Shown here piece by piece: positions 35,043 to 45,925 of a DNA stretch of 64,000 bases. Positions within the stretch are counted from its first letter, which is position 1; every line of letters begins with the position of its first letter. The position numbers and the translations under genes were made by a program. A model generated the notes under the pieces. The model was not told the DNA's origin and searched no databases. It saw nothing but the letters and a program-made list of their open reading frames with translations. This stretch comes from Podocnemis expansa (taxonomy: Eukaryota; Chordata; Testudines; Podocnemididae). The stretch lies in contig ML681963.1 of assembly GCA_007922195.1 (NCBI GenBank), forward strand, positions 136,578,173 to 136,642,172, written 5' to 3'.

Positions 35043-38000
35043 TCATAGAATCATAGGGTTGGAAGGGACCTCATGAGGTCATCTAGTCCAATCCCCTGCC
35101 AAAAAAAGCAGGACCACTCCCACTAAATTATTCCAGCTAGAGTTTTATCCAGCCAGGCCTTAAACATCTCCAAAGACGGAGATTCCACCACCTCCCTAGA
35201 TAGCCCATTCCAATGCTTTACCACGCTCCTAGTAAGAAAGTTTTTCCTAATATCCAGCCTCGACCTCCCCAACTGCAACTTGAAACCATTGCTCCTTGTT
35301 CTATCCTCTGTTACTACTGAGAACAGCTGAGCTCCATCCTCCTTGGAGCAGCCCTTCAGGTAGTTGAGGGTTGCTATCAAATGCCCCCTCAGTCTTCTCT
35401 TCTGCAGGCTAAATAAGCCTAGTTCCTTCAGTCTTTCTTCATAAGTCTTGTGCTCCAGCCCCTTGATCATTTTTGTTGCCCTCCGCTGGACTCTTACTAA
35501 TTTGTCCACATCCTTCTTGTAGTGGGAAGCCCAAAACTGGACACAGTATTCCAGACGTGGCCTCACCAGTGCAGAATAGAGGGGAATGATCACATCCCTC
35601 GATCTGCTGGCAATGCTTCTTCTGATGCAGTCCAGTATGCCATTGGCCTTTCTGGCAGCAAGAGCACACTGCTGACTCATATCCAGCTTCCCATCCACCA
35701 GCACCCCCAGGTCCCTCTCTACACTGCTACTACTTAGCTGATAACTCCCCAGCCTCCAGCAGTGCATGGGGCTTTTCTATCCCAAGTGCAGGACTTTGCA
35801 CTTGTCCTTGTTGAACCTGATGAGATTTCTATTGGCCCACTGCTCCAATTTGTCAAGGTGTTCCTGAATCTTCTCCCTGTCCTCCCGCGTGTCTACCGTT
35901 CCCCCCAGCTTGGTGTCATCCGCAAACTTACTGAGTGTGCAATAAATCCCATCATCCAGATCATTGATGAAAATGTTGAACGGAGCCGGCCCCAGGACCG
36001 ACCCCTGGGGCACACCACTTGTGACTGGTTGCCAACTTGACATGGAGCCATTGATTCCTATGCGCTGAAACCGTTGATCAGTTTTCTATCCACCTTATAG
36101 TCCACCTATCCAACCCATACTTCCTTAATTTGCAAATGAGAATGCTGTGGGAAACTGTATCAAAAGCCTTGCTAAAATCAAGGTATATGACATCAACGGT
36201 TCTTCCTGCATCCAGAAAACCAGTCATCTCATCATAGAAGGAGATGAGATTAGTCAGGCATGATTTACCCTTGGTAAATCCATGTGACTGTTCCTGATCA
36301 CTTTATTTTCCTCTAAGTGTTTGAGGATGGATTCTTTGAGAATCTGCTCCATAATTTTTCCAGGGATTGAGGTGAGGCTGACAGGTCTGTAATGCCCTGG
36401 ATCCTCCTTTTTGCCTTTCTTGAAGATAGGCACTATATTTGCTTTTTTCCAGTCCTCCGGCACCTCTCCCATTTGCCACGAGTTTTCAAAGATAATGGCC
36501 AGCAGTACTGCTATCTCATTGGCCAACTCCCTCAGCACCCTTAGATGCAGGTTGTCCAGCCCCATGGACTTGTGGAGATCCAGCTTCTTTAGGTAGTCCC
36601 TAACCTGACCTTCTGTCACCAAGGGCCTCTCTTCTTCTCTCCAATCTAACATGCCCAGTGTAGTGGGCTGGGAGCTGGCCCTTCCTGTGAAAACTGAAGT
36701 AAAAAAAAGCATTGAGCACTTCAGCCTTTTTCCTCATCCTTCATCACAAGGATACCTGCACTATTCAGTAAGGGACCTACACCAGCCCTGATCCTCTTCT
36801 TGTTATTGATATACTTGTAGAACCCCTTCCTGTTATCCTTCACATCCCTTGCTAGCCGCAACTCCAATTGTCCTTTGGCCTTTCTGATTTTATCCCTGCA
36901 GTCCTGAGCAATATCTTTATATGCCTCCTTAGTCATCTGTCCAAGCTTCCACTTCCTGTAAGCTTCCCTTTTATGCTTTAGCTCAGTGCAGAATTCTCTG
37001 TTAAGCCACAGTGGGCGCCTTCCACATTTGCTGTTCTTCCTGCTCGTCGGAATGGTATCTTCCTGTGCCCTTAGCAGGGTTTCTTTAAAATGCAACTAGC
37101 TCTCTTGGACACCCTTCCCCTTCAGATCAGCCTCCCAAGGGATCCTGCCCATCAGTTCCCTGAGGAAGCCAAAATCTGCTTTTCTCAAGTCCAGGGTCTG
37201 TGTTTTGCTTCTTTCCTTTTTTCCATTAATCAGCATCTTGAACTCTATCATCTCATAGTCACTGCTGCCCAGGTTGCCATTAACTTCTATGTCCCCAATA
37301 AATTCTTCTCTGTTTGTGAGCAGCAGGTCAGGAGGTGCAAGGCCCCTAGTTGGTTCCTGCAGCATTTGTACCAGGAAGTTGTTCTCAACACTCTCCAAAA
37401 ACTTTCTGGATTGCCTGTGCACTGCTGTTTTGGCCTCCCAGCAGATGTCAGGGTAATTGAAGTCCCCCATCAGCACCAGGGCCTGTGATCTGGAAACTTC
37501 TACCAGTTGCCCATAGAATGCCTCATCCACCTCCTCCTTCTGGTCTGGAGGTCTATTGCAGACACTCACCACAACACCACCCTTGTTGCTCTCTCCTTTA
37601 AGCTTAACCCAGAGATTTTCAACTGGCTCAGTTCCACCTCCATAATGGAGCTCTGAGCAGTCATAGAGCTCTTTTACATATAGCGCTACTCCTCCCCCTC
37701 TTCTTCCCTGCCTGTCCTTCCTGAACAACTTATACCCATTCATGGCAGAGCTCCAGTCATGCAAGCTATCCCACCATGTCTCTGTTGTTCCAATTATATC
37801 ATAGTTCCTTGTCTGCGCCAGTACTACCAATTCTTTCTGCTTGTTTCCCAGGCTCCTTGCATTCATGTACAGGCACCTAAGATAGAAGGCTGATTGCCCT
37901 ACTTTCCCAAGTCAATTTTCAGTTCTATTACATCTACCTCCCTGTATTTTCTCCTGTGATTGTCTTCCTGCACCTGCCTCAGGTATTAAAGCTTCATTAG

Positions 38001-38183
38001 AACATGTAACAGAATTATTTTATTCCCCGCCCATGTTCCAACCACCTTCCCTTTTATCCCTGGTGTTACAGTCCCCATTCCCCCCACGTTCCATCCCTTC
38101 CCCCAGGTTTCCCACATTGTGACTTACCTGTGGGCTTTGGTCTCCTTCCCCCTCCAAACCTAGTTTAAAGCCCTCCTCACTAG
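35043..38183 (-). mobile_element. 5'-truncated CR1 LINE
   Basis: The 3' end is at 35,043 ('tcatagaatcatagggttgg' on the plus strand). The copy runs through 3' UTR, ORF2 and the intergenic spacer to the last codons of ORF1 at about 38,183, where it stops abruptly. It belongs to the same or a close subfamily as the full-length CR1 at 45,524-50,111, but has more lesions. No target duplication is evident. Confidence 0.9.
35123..37926 (-). pseudogene. CR1 ORF2 (endonuclease-reverse transcriptase), broken
   Basis: Endonuclease domain at 37,866-37,096 with TETWWD, a GGGVALYV stretch, GDFNYPDICW and a C-terminal SSDYEMIEF, where the related copy has SSDHEM; the catalytic histidine is therefore lost. 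An in-frame TAG at about 37,098-37,096 replaces a tryptophan codon. A one-base insertion near 36,725 shifts the frame. The RT finger region is at 36,712-36,254, followed by frame breaks around motif A. Motifs B and C ([22 protein letters not shown]) are at 36,043-35,777, and the C-terminal domain is at 35,767-35,123. Inactive. Confidence 0.9.
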
Positions 38184-39068
38184 TCTTTAAGTTCAAAGGA
38201 CAGTAAAAGATCAGTTTGTTACAAATTTGGGGGCTAAGTTTAGAGATTTGACTCAGGAAAAAGTGAACCAATTCCCAAGTGTATCAAAGTTCTTCATTAT
38301 GGCTTCTCTACATTCCACATTACCCAGAGATTCCTTAAAGCAGATTTCTGCAAAGCTTTACTTCCATACATTTTAAAAATATGAACAACAATGCCAAATT
38401 TCCCAGAATTAAAAAACAGCTTAAACCATAAAACGACTGGCTAAGGAGGCTCCAGATTTGACAAAGCAAAACAATGATAAGCAGCCAATAAAGTCTAAAT
38501 GAATGAAGCTCAGATGGTTTATAAGCAGTGCAGTTTAACCCATCAGATCAAACAATCTAATGTACAACTGTTGTCCACAAACTTAATTAGGGCATCATAT
38601 AGTTCAAACGGCACCAGTACTAGCATTGATTTGGCAGGAAAGTGCTGTGTCACCTGGGCTGATCCCACCAAGGCCATACAAAAACTAGTTCTATAACAAG
38701 TAATATTGTTATTTTGTGGAAAGACAGTCTTCTGGATACTGCCCTAGACTCAGACTCAGAAGACAGAGTTTAGTTCTTGCACAAATTTGCTCTGCAGCCT
38801 TGGGGGAATCATTTCACTTTTTAGCTCTCAATCTTCTGCTTCCATTTCATATCCCTTTCTCCCTCCTTTTCTGTCTTATCTAGTTCAAATGCAAGACAGA
38901 CCTTCAAGGGAAACTGCTTTAATGCGTCTCAAGTTGGTCAACCCAAAATTGAGACTAGCCACTTGGAAAATTACACCATATGAGTCACAGTATTATGGTA
39001 CATTAAGCCAAATATTTCACCTTCAGAGTAAATTTCACAGCCATAAACAGGTCATGTCAAGAACACAT
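38184..39068. other. Unannotated interval with weak SINE remnant
   Basis: The stretch 38,735-38,860 ('ctgccctagactcagactca' followed by 'ctgcagccttgggggaatca') resembles a decayed MIR in plus orientation. The remainder is unclassified. No gene seen. Confidence 0.35.
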
Positions 39069-39230
39069 ATTCTACTTCGAGCGCTGCTCAGATGCATTCA
39101 GTAATAGGTGTCTCCGTGCTGGAGCACTGGATGGGTCGGAAAAAACTTGTCCTAGACTGTCAGAAGAGGGGAGGCGGCCACCGCCCCTCGCGGCTATATA
39201 TATGGCCGCCTCCCTGCCCCCTCCTCAGTT
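39069..39230 (+). repeat. Left inverted terminal repeat, DIRS A
   Basis: Runs from 'ATTctacttcgagcgctgct' to 'ctcctcagtt'. It is inverted at 50,112-50,310, and the shared segment includes 'cagtaataggtg' and 'ggaaaaaacttgtcct'. The right copy extends further outward ('ctggtgagtaaacc'), as DIRS right ends do relative to left ends. Confidence 0.75.
39195..39203 (+). promoter_or_regulatory. TATA-like box in the DIRS A left terminal repeat
   Basis: TATATATAT lies about 190 bp upstream of the gag ATG, flanked by GC-rich sequence. DIRS B has 'acatatatagcc' at the equivalent inverted position (about 56,083-56,094), so the motif is conserved between copies. Confidence 0.5.
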
Positions 39231-39394
39231 TCATTTCTTCCACCTTGCGCGTCGGAATTGCAACGTCCACTCCTTGCAACTCACAAGCAGCCTGTCTCTT
39301 GGCCTTCTACTCACTGTCCAGCGGGGCACATTTCTTTGTGGATTTAACTCCACTGTGAGAGTCCCCAACACCGGACCGGAACATTGCATCAACG

Positions 39395-41050
39395 ATGCCG
39401 GGGTTTAAACCCTGTGCCGAGGCAAGGCCTTCCCCCGGGATGACCCCCACGGGAAGTGCCTTACCTGCCTGGGCAAAGACCTCATGTCTCGGCATATTCC
39501 ATCTGTCTCTCCTTTAAACCAAGAGTGATTCAGGAGAGGGAACAGCAACACCACGCCCTAGCCTCAGATGAGGCTCGGCACCCTTCACCCGAGGCTTCGG
39601 CACCGATCGAGGTCACCCTCAGTCAGCCCGGCACCGTCGGCACTGAGCTCACCTCAGCACCGCACCGTATCATCTCCAGTGCCAACGACACGGTACAGCC
39701 CGGCCTCACCAGTGCCGACCTCACCCCAGCACCGGCTGACTCCATCCTCGGCTCCACAGAGCCCGGTAACGCAGGAACGGGAGCCTTCTCACCTGAGCAC
39801 TCCTCCCTCCCCCCAGCAAGGACTTGCCTACGACTCACACAAAGTCGCTTCTCATCCCATCCACCCCAGAAGCGGTGAAGGCAGCACGAGACCCGCTGCT
39901 CCTCCTGACTCCCCCTGCCCCACCTCCAACCAAAAGGGGCAAACCGGCCTTCATCTCGAAGGCCTGGGTTCATCTAGGACACTCACCCTCACCTTCCAGC
40001 CCCCTGTCTTCTACCCCAGCGGGGGCTGACACCACTCCACTGCCAGCACCAGGCTGGGAATCCCGATTCCCTTCCCCCGTCTCCAGTCCGGAACAGGTAC
40101 CTTCTAGTGGCTCCAAACGGCCCAGGCGCCGCACATCGGCCCCATCACCCTTCCGGTTTCAGCCACAAGAATGGTCCCCTGAGGGAACTCCCTCCCCTCC
40201 GCACTGGACCCCTGGTGCCGTGCTGTCCCCGGCACTAGAGTCCTTTACGGGAAACCTCTCGACGCACTTTAACCTGTTGTACCGGGCCATGGCCCATTTA
40301 GGTATGGAGGTGGAGCCCCTGAGTCTCCCCACCGGTACCCTGTTCGAACTGGCATTCGCCTCCACGTTGCCCTTAGCAATCCCACCCCACCCGAGCATAT
40401 GGAACCTCACACGCTCCCGGTGGCAGAGTCCAAACTCCGTCCCCCTGGTTTTGGATATAGCAAGCATGAAGTATCAGGTACCCAAATCGGACTACCCCTC
40501 GCTCGCTGGCCTCCCAGTTCCCGCTAGGGACATGGTCCAGATGGCAATAGGGGCCAGAGAACCACCCAGGGACCCCCTCCTCCCCTCCAGGGAAACTAGG
40601 GAGCTGGATCCATTAGGCCGTAAGGTGTATTCTTCATCAGCCTTTCAATTGCAAGTGGCAGACAACCAGGCTATAACCAGCAGGTGCTTGCTGGATGTCT
40701 GGGAGTCACTCGGAAGATTTAGAAATATGCTTCCGCCCAAGGCCAGGGACGAATATAATGCCTTCCTGGAAGAGGGCAACATAATCTCTCAAGACCTCCT
40801 TCTTTCAGCCCGTGATGCGGTGGACACAGCTGCCCGCACCATGGCCTCAGCGGTTACCCTCTGTAGGGTAGCATGGCTTAGGGAGGCTAGAGTGCCTCCT
40901 AACACACAGCAGGCCGTCCTTGACCTGCCCTTTGAGGGGAATGTCCTGCTTCCCCCTGAAATCCTCTCTGTGGTGGGCACAGCCCAGGATCCTCAGGGAG
41001 AGTCCAAATATTTCGGCCTTCTCCCTCCTGGACCCACCCCCCTGACTTAG
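39395..41050 (+). pseudogene. DIRS Gag-like gene, nearly intact
   Basis: The ATG at 39,395 starts MPGFKP, identical to the start in DIRS B (55,860, minus). An indel soon after shifts the frame; the +1 frame then shows a KCLTCLGKD zinc-binding motif near 39,456. The main frame is 39,824-41,050 (408 codons). Its proline- and serine-rich first third leads to an alpha-helical C-terminal domain with 'LLDVWESLGRFRNMLP', 'AVDTAARTMASAVTLCRVAW' and 'AVLDLPFEGNVLLP'. This signature is shared by DIRS-type Gag proteins and the C-terminal domain of lamina-associated polypeptide 2 alpha, which derives from such a Gag. The likely role is RNA-particle assembly. The family assignment is from pattern memory, not a search. 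Confidence 0.7.
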
Positions 41051-41403
41051 CTCCCTACTTCCCCAGGCAGGACAACCCCTCTTCCTTCCCGCCTCATTCA
41101 TGGTGGGAAAAGGGCCTTCGCCCACCCCTTTCCAAGGAGGGGCCCCTCTGACCACCGCCACCCTCTTTACCCTTAAGGTGCAGGGGACCCTAGGGCGTCA
41201 CTGCCGCAGATGGCCAACCACCCCCCCCCCCGTAGTGAAGGCAGGTCCAGTGGGAACCATCCCAGTCCTTCCTCATACTTCCCCTTCCCCAATTGCAGGA
41301 GCAAGAATTAGACTGGGACGCCGGGGGCTGACAGCACAATGACGCCCACCTACGGTGCCAGTACCCCAATACCGCAGCTACCACCCCCCACCCCTCACCC
41401 CAT
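41051..41403. other. DIRS A sequence between gag and the solo LTR
   Basis: C-rich sequence that continues the element after the gag stop. No domain recognised. It includes a C run at about 41,220-41,231. Confidence 0.4.
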
Positions 41404-43135
41404 TGTGAGAGGTAGATTTTTCTACCCCTCTTTGTGTTTTCTTTTGCTGTGGCCAAACTTCAGCTTGTCTTATGGAATGTGGCCTGTTAGGCCTCTACAA
41501 TTAGATGGTGTTATCTCTTGACAGCAGGGAGTAATGGCCTTCAAGAACAGTTATTGTCAGTATCCAAGCCGAGTGGGACCAGACCTGAAAAAAGTGATAA
41601 AATAAACTATACCTTACAGCTGTAAAACTTGAGTTACAGCTGAAAGACGTATGAGTTCCTCTACTGACCAGACCAGTGTCAGTAAGTTTCTATGACAACA
41701 AGCGATATGCTAATTTTTGGGGCTCCAAGACATAAAGCTGGGGTTCTGGTCTAGGTACATTGGAGAAGCCATAGGCCAGCAGCCTATCGTGTTGCCAGGG
41801 GATTTGGCCACCCCCTAGGCATTTCCCCACTCTTCACAAGGAAGAGTGTTGAACCCCTTGACTGATCACCAAGGGAGCCTGAAGTTTTTTTTCTTTTTGG
41901 CAGATCTTTTTCTCTGAATTCTTTTACTAAGTTTTCCATTTTCACCTGTTCACCCTGGAGTGGGAGGTGGGCAGTAGCCCTCAGGCACTCCGAAGGGGGT
42001 GACAAGGGGTATCCGACCACTGCAGCTGGTCATGGTGGGCTCTGGATTTTAAGGCTGCAGGCAAGAGCCACGAGGCTGCCTGTTGGTCGAGCCGTTTTAA
42101 TGCTGAGCCAGTCAAGTGCAGGAAGAGCACGAAGTTGGTAGGCACCAGACCGATGGGCTCTGGATTTGAAGGTCACAGGCAAGAGCCACAAGGCTGCCTG
42201 TTGGTCGAGCCGTTTTAACACCAAGCTGTTCTATCACATCTTACTATCTTTCTCTCAAAGAAACAGGTCTGCTGTCTGTCACTCCGGCGATAACATACAA
42301 ATGTGGTAAATATAATCTGGTCAAATTTGGGGTTTAAACTGGGAAATGCTTTTTGGGAATGTGTGTGTGTGTATTATAACTGCTCTGAACACAAATCAGA
42401 ATTAAGCTAGTGTTCCACAATCAAATTGGGAAACAGCAGCGTAAAAGAGTGTGATGAAAGAATAAATCCACTTGTGTTCCCCGCCAGGTACCCCAACTGA
42501 CCGTTGTAACGCCTAGCCGCAAACAGCCCATGGCTAGCCTCACTGGGCAGTGATCCATGGTGTCTGGAGAGCCAGGGAGAGAAGCAAGGTGTTCGTGCTG
42601 TCCTGGGCTGTGTATGATGTTTTAGTGTGTGTATTGGTAAATAGCAAAGCTCTTTTGCCTACAAATTGTGTGCTCTCTCTCTGTCTCTCATAAACCCCAC
42701 TCTGTTAAATTATATCAATCAGGATTGGAACTGGGGGGGTTTAATTCAGGGTTAGGCACAAGAATGGGGATAAATGTTATAGTGATATTTGTGCTCTATT
42801 TTCTGTTTATTAGGCAATTAATTTGTACTTAGAAGATCTTTAAATGCCTTAAAGAAATAGAGTTCTAAAACCGCAGTTTGTATGAGTTTTAATAAGTGTA
42901 ATTTAATAGGAATTGCACGTTTTAATTTTTGTAATAGGAATATTAGTAATTAAATAATATTAACCTCTTATTTAACCTTTTTCTCTTTTTTTTTTTTTGT
43001 AATTTTATTTCTCTCAATAAAAGTCACATAGAAAGTAGTTAACCCAAAAAATTGTGGTTTAGTCTCTTGCCTCTCAATTAGAGCTCCTTCTTGCAGTGTG
43101 GGGATCGTGTCCCCTGCACCCACTCCCCCACAACA
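41404..43135 (+). mobile_element. Solo LTR nested in DIRS A
   Basis: Begins TGTGAGAGG and ends CCCACAACA, so it has TG..CA ends, and is flanked by the 5-bp duplication CCCAT (41,399-41,403 and 43,136-43,140). An AATAAA signal at 43,016-43,021 lies about 115 bp before the 3' end, as expected for R/U5. There is no internal retroviral coding sequence, so it is the product of LTR-LTR recombination. At 1,732 bp it is long for an LTR. A tandem repeat lies in the upstream (U3) part. Confidence 0.7.
42036..42222 (+). repeat. 118-bp tandem repeat in solo LTR U3
   Basis: Unit 1 starts at 42,036 and unit 2 at 42,154. Each begins 'tgggctctggattt' and contains 'ctgcctgttggtcgagccgt' followed by 'tttaa'. 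The second unit is partial. Direct repeats in U3 often act as transcriptional enhancers; that role here is inferred. Confidence 0.8.
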
Positions 43136-43140
43136 CCCAT

Positions 43141-45371
43141 AAGCAGCGACTTCCCTGAGGACGGAAACCACCCCTCTCCTATTCCTAACAGCCTTCCTTC
43201 CCAAATACTCCCCACTGCATTCCCCACCCTAACCCCTTTCCGAGGGATGGAGGCACATCTCCTTGTAGCCCGAGCTGCGGCAGGGCCCCGAGATGCGCAC
43301 ATCCGAAACCTACTTGCAACAGGACTGTGCCTGTGGCCATGACGCATATCCCAGGTAGGCCCCCTCGTTCCAGGTCAGGGGAAGGGGAGGGGACACCCCT
43401 GGTCATACCACCATCTTCTGCGCTGTGACCCCAACCCCCTTTCAACAGGAATTTCTCCTGCACACTAAGGGGACGCATCTGTATAGCAATACAAGCTACT
43501 TGGATAGCTATTTCATTGGGAAGGTAATCGCTAGAGCGGGTTTTACCCCTGCATGGGCTCTAGGTACGGCCCACTCCTCCCCTTTTCCCACCCTTGCACG
43601 GTTCCTCATCTCTACCCTCTGGTCATCTAGTAGGAACCAGGGGCCCACCGCAGGAACCCGCACCTTGGTCTACCCTCTCAGAAGTAGTCCACACTTCTCC
43701 CACCTCACCAAAGCACAGCCAGGGGCACCCTTTTAAAACCCTGAGGGGGAACACCTTGTTGCATACCTTATGCTGGGAAACTGCGAAAGGTCTATCCCTT
43801 TGAGTGCCCTCCTGCGTATAGTTCCCGCCTCAGTATCCACTGCCTTCTGGACAGCTATCTACGTCAGACAGAAGGTTCCCTGCTTCCGGGGCACCTGTGT
43901 AATCTTTTGCCCTACGGTCTTATTTCCTGGCAGGACATGGCCCCCCCCCCCCGCCCTGCCTCCCCATGGGACTGTCCCGCTACACCGCGCATAGCCCCTT
44001 AGTGCTACTGCGGTTTTTCCCCATGCACGTTGGCGGCGCCTGACAATTCTGCAGTCCCCTCTTTTCTTTCTCAAGGACCTGTTGGCACCCACTGCCGTTC
44101 CGATGGCGCAATACACAGAAAAGCCATTCTATACAACATGTAACAGTTTGGGGTTGTGCCCTTTTATTCGCCCTCTGGCTCCCTATGAGGGGAAAACTTC
44201 GTTGGGTTCTCTGATCCCGGAGTGCCCTTCAGATGCGGCAGCTGCCACCTTGTTGCGGTCCCATTCTCTAGCTTAAGAAGGACCCTTCCTTGGCAGTGGA
44301 GTTCTTCAGTATCCACATATTGAAGAGTTTTCCTCCTTGGCAGCCCTGGCATGGCAAAGTGGTAGCGTTATCCCTCCAGCAAGCACCATAGGTACTGAGT
44401 CCATGGCCTTTCACTGCCCTCCTTCAATTCTTCAGTCACCGAGTGGCTGACTAGAGGGTAGTAAGAGCTCTCTTCCATCCCTCTCCTTCCCCCTCACGCT
44501 GAGTGAGAGCTGCGAGAGGCAAACCCCACAAGCTTAGACCAACGAGGCCCTTCCCTACATTCTAGCGCCCTGCAGGCCCTAGTACGCCCATCTCGTCAAC
44601 ATTGCTTCATGCCACCTTGCAGTCAATAATTTTTCCGGAACCTCTCTCCTTCAAGAGCCCAGTTGTGCTGCCAGCTCAGCTGAAAACACGCGCTTCTGTG
44701 CTAGAAGGTCGTTAATTAGCATGCCACGTGCCCCGTCCTGCTTGGCTCGACTCTATACGCCACAGCTAGTGTCTCGGGGTCTTCTCAGTCACCCTCGAGC
44801 CCATCTCATGACCTTATACTCTTATTTCTCTCTTTTAACCAGACGGCTTGCTTGGGCGCATCCTAGATAAGGGGCATTATCATTCCCCTACTTCTCGCTG
44901 TGTACTCAGTAGTCATAACTGCGTGGATCCTGCAAAGCCTTCGGGTGCTCTATGCTTACCCTTCTTTGTTCTCAGGCGAGACGCGCCCACGTGGCTAGTC
45001 TCATTTGCTAGCTTTCAGTGTTCTCCTAAAAGTCCACTTGACATGGCCTAGGCCAGACATTGTAGTATGTTGATTACATTTTACGTTTTTCCTCCTAGGC
45101 AGGGCACCGGCGCAACCCACTTTCTTAGGTTGCATCCTCTTCTCCAGCTCAGGTGACCCAGCCCGACCTGCGTATGCATTCTGTCTCAGTGGGTTCGGTT
45201 TCGCCCTGTTCTGGTTGACTGTCAGCTCTTGCTTCTTCTGGGCCCGTCAAGACCTGTCCGCCTCCTGTCTTCAGTGAGCATCTTGCTGTGGGGCATCTAC
45301 CTTACAGGGTTTGTTGCTGTACTGAAGGTGGAAGTACCAACTCCACCCACCATCCATCAGCATGGCTAGTA
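43141..45371 (+). other. DIRS A internal region without recognisable pol
   Basis: About 2.2 kb between the solo LTR and the internal complementary region. Frames are short and on both strands. I found no reverse transcriptase motif series, RNase H, methyltransferase or tyrosine recombinase R..H-X-X-R signature. The region is too short for a full DIRS pol plus recombinase, so the element was probably non-autonomous or internally deleted. Confidence 0.5.
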
Positions 45372-45473
45372 GTCACCTATTACTGAAGGCATCCAAGCAG
45401 CGCTCGAAGAAGAACAGTGGGTTACTCACCAGTAACTGTCCTTCTTCAAGATGGGCTGCTTGGATCCATTCAG
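45372..45473. repeat. Internal complementary region, DIRS A
   Basis: The left half ('gtcacctattactgaaggca' to 'gcgctcgaagaag') is complementary to the element's left end. The right half ('gttactcaccagtaactgtc' and 'aagatgggctgcttgga') is complementary to its right end. They meet at AAC (45,413-45,415), read GTT on the other strand, where the termini carry ATT. In DIRS replication this region templates circle closure. Confidence 0.75.
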
Positions 45474-45519
45474 GTCCCTCCCCTCCATCCCCGTTTCTGG
45501 AGTTGGCGACTCTAAGGAA

Positions 45520-45920
45520 CTGAGCGACCAGAGGACAGTAAACAGGGGAGTTTGAGAGGGAAGGAGTTTGTGAAGCCCCGAGAAGGAGGTGAAGGCGATC
45601 CCCTAGCTGAAAGCAGCAAGGGACAGAGCGTAGCTTGGGTGAGGGTTTGCTAACTGTGTGTGTTTGTCTGTTTGACTTTTCCCTTACAGCTGACTTCTGT
45701 TAGTTGTTTCTTACTGTGGGTGGGGGCTGCTTGCACCATTGTTCCCTGATCACCTTTGAGCACCAGCCTCAATCAGCCTTGTGATCACCCTTCCCCTGTG
45801 TGTTTAATGAGGGGCCAGGGCTGACCTAGGCAGAGAAGGCTTTAAAAGCCAGTGGCTGAGCGACCAGAGGACAGCAAACAGTGGAGTTTGAGAGGGAGTT
45901 TGGGGAGGAGTTTGGGGAGG
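45520..45920 (+). repeat. CR1 5' UTR with direct repeat
   Basis: A block 'ctgagcgaccagaggacag' followed by 'agtttgagaggga' occurs at 45,520-45,565 and again at 45,855-45,900, a 335-bp spacing. The 5' UTR therefore starts with a partial repeat of its own 3' part, reminiscent of promoter monomers in other LINEs. Promoter function is inferred, not seen. Confidence 0.7.
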
Positions 45921-45925
45921 CCACG

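Noticed and set aside
39824..41050. A processed LAP2-alpha (TMPO) pseudogene
   Set aside because: The frame sits between DIRS terminal repeats and a second copy exists in DIRS B with the same start and zinc box, so it is a retrotransposon Gag.
43497..43508. YLDS as a possible remnant of the reverse transcriptase YxDD box in DIRS A
   Set aside because: Only one residue pattern fits, the second Asp is missing, and no other RT motif could be placed around it.
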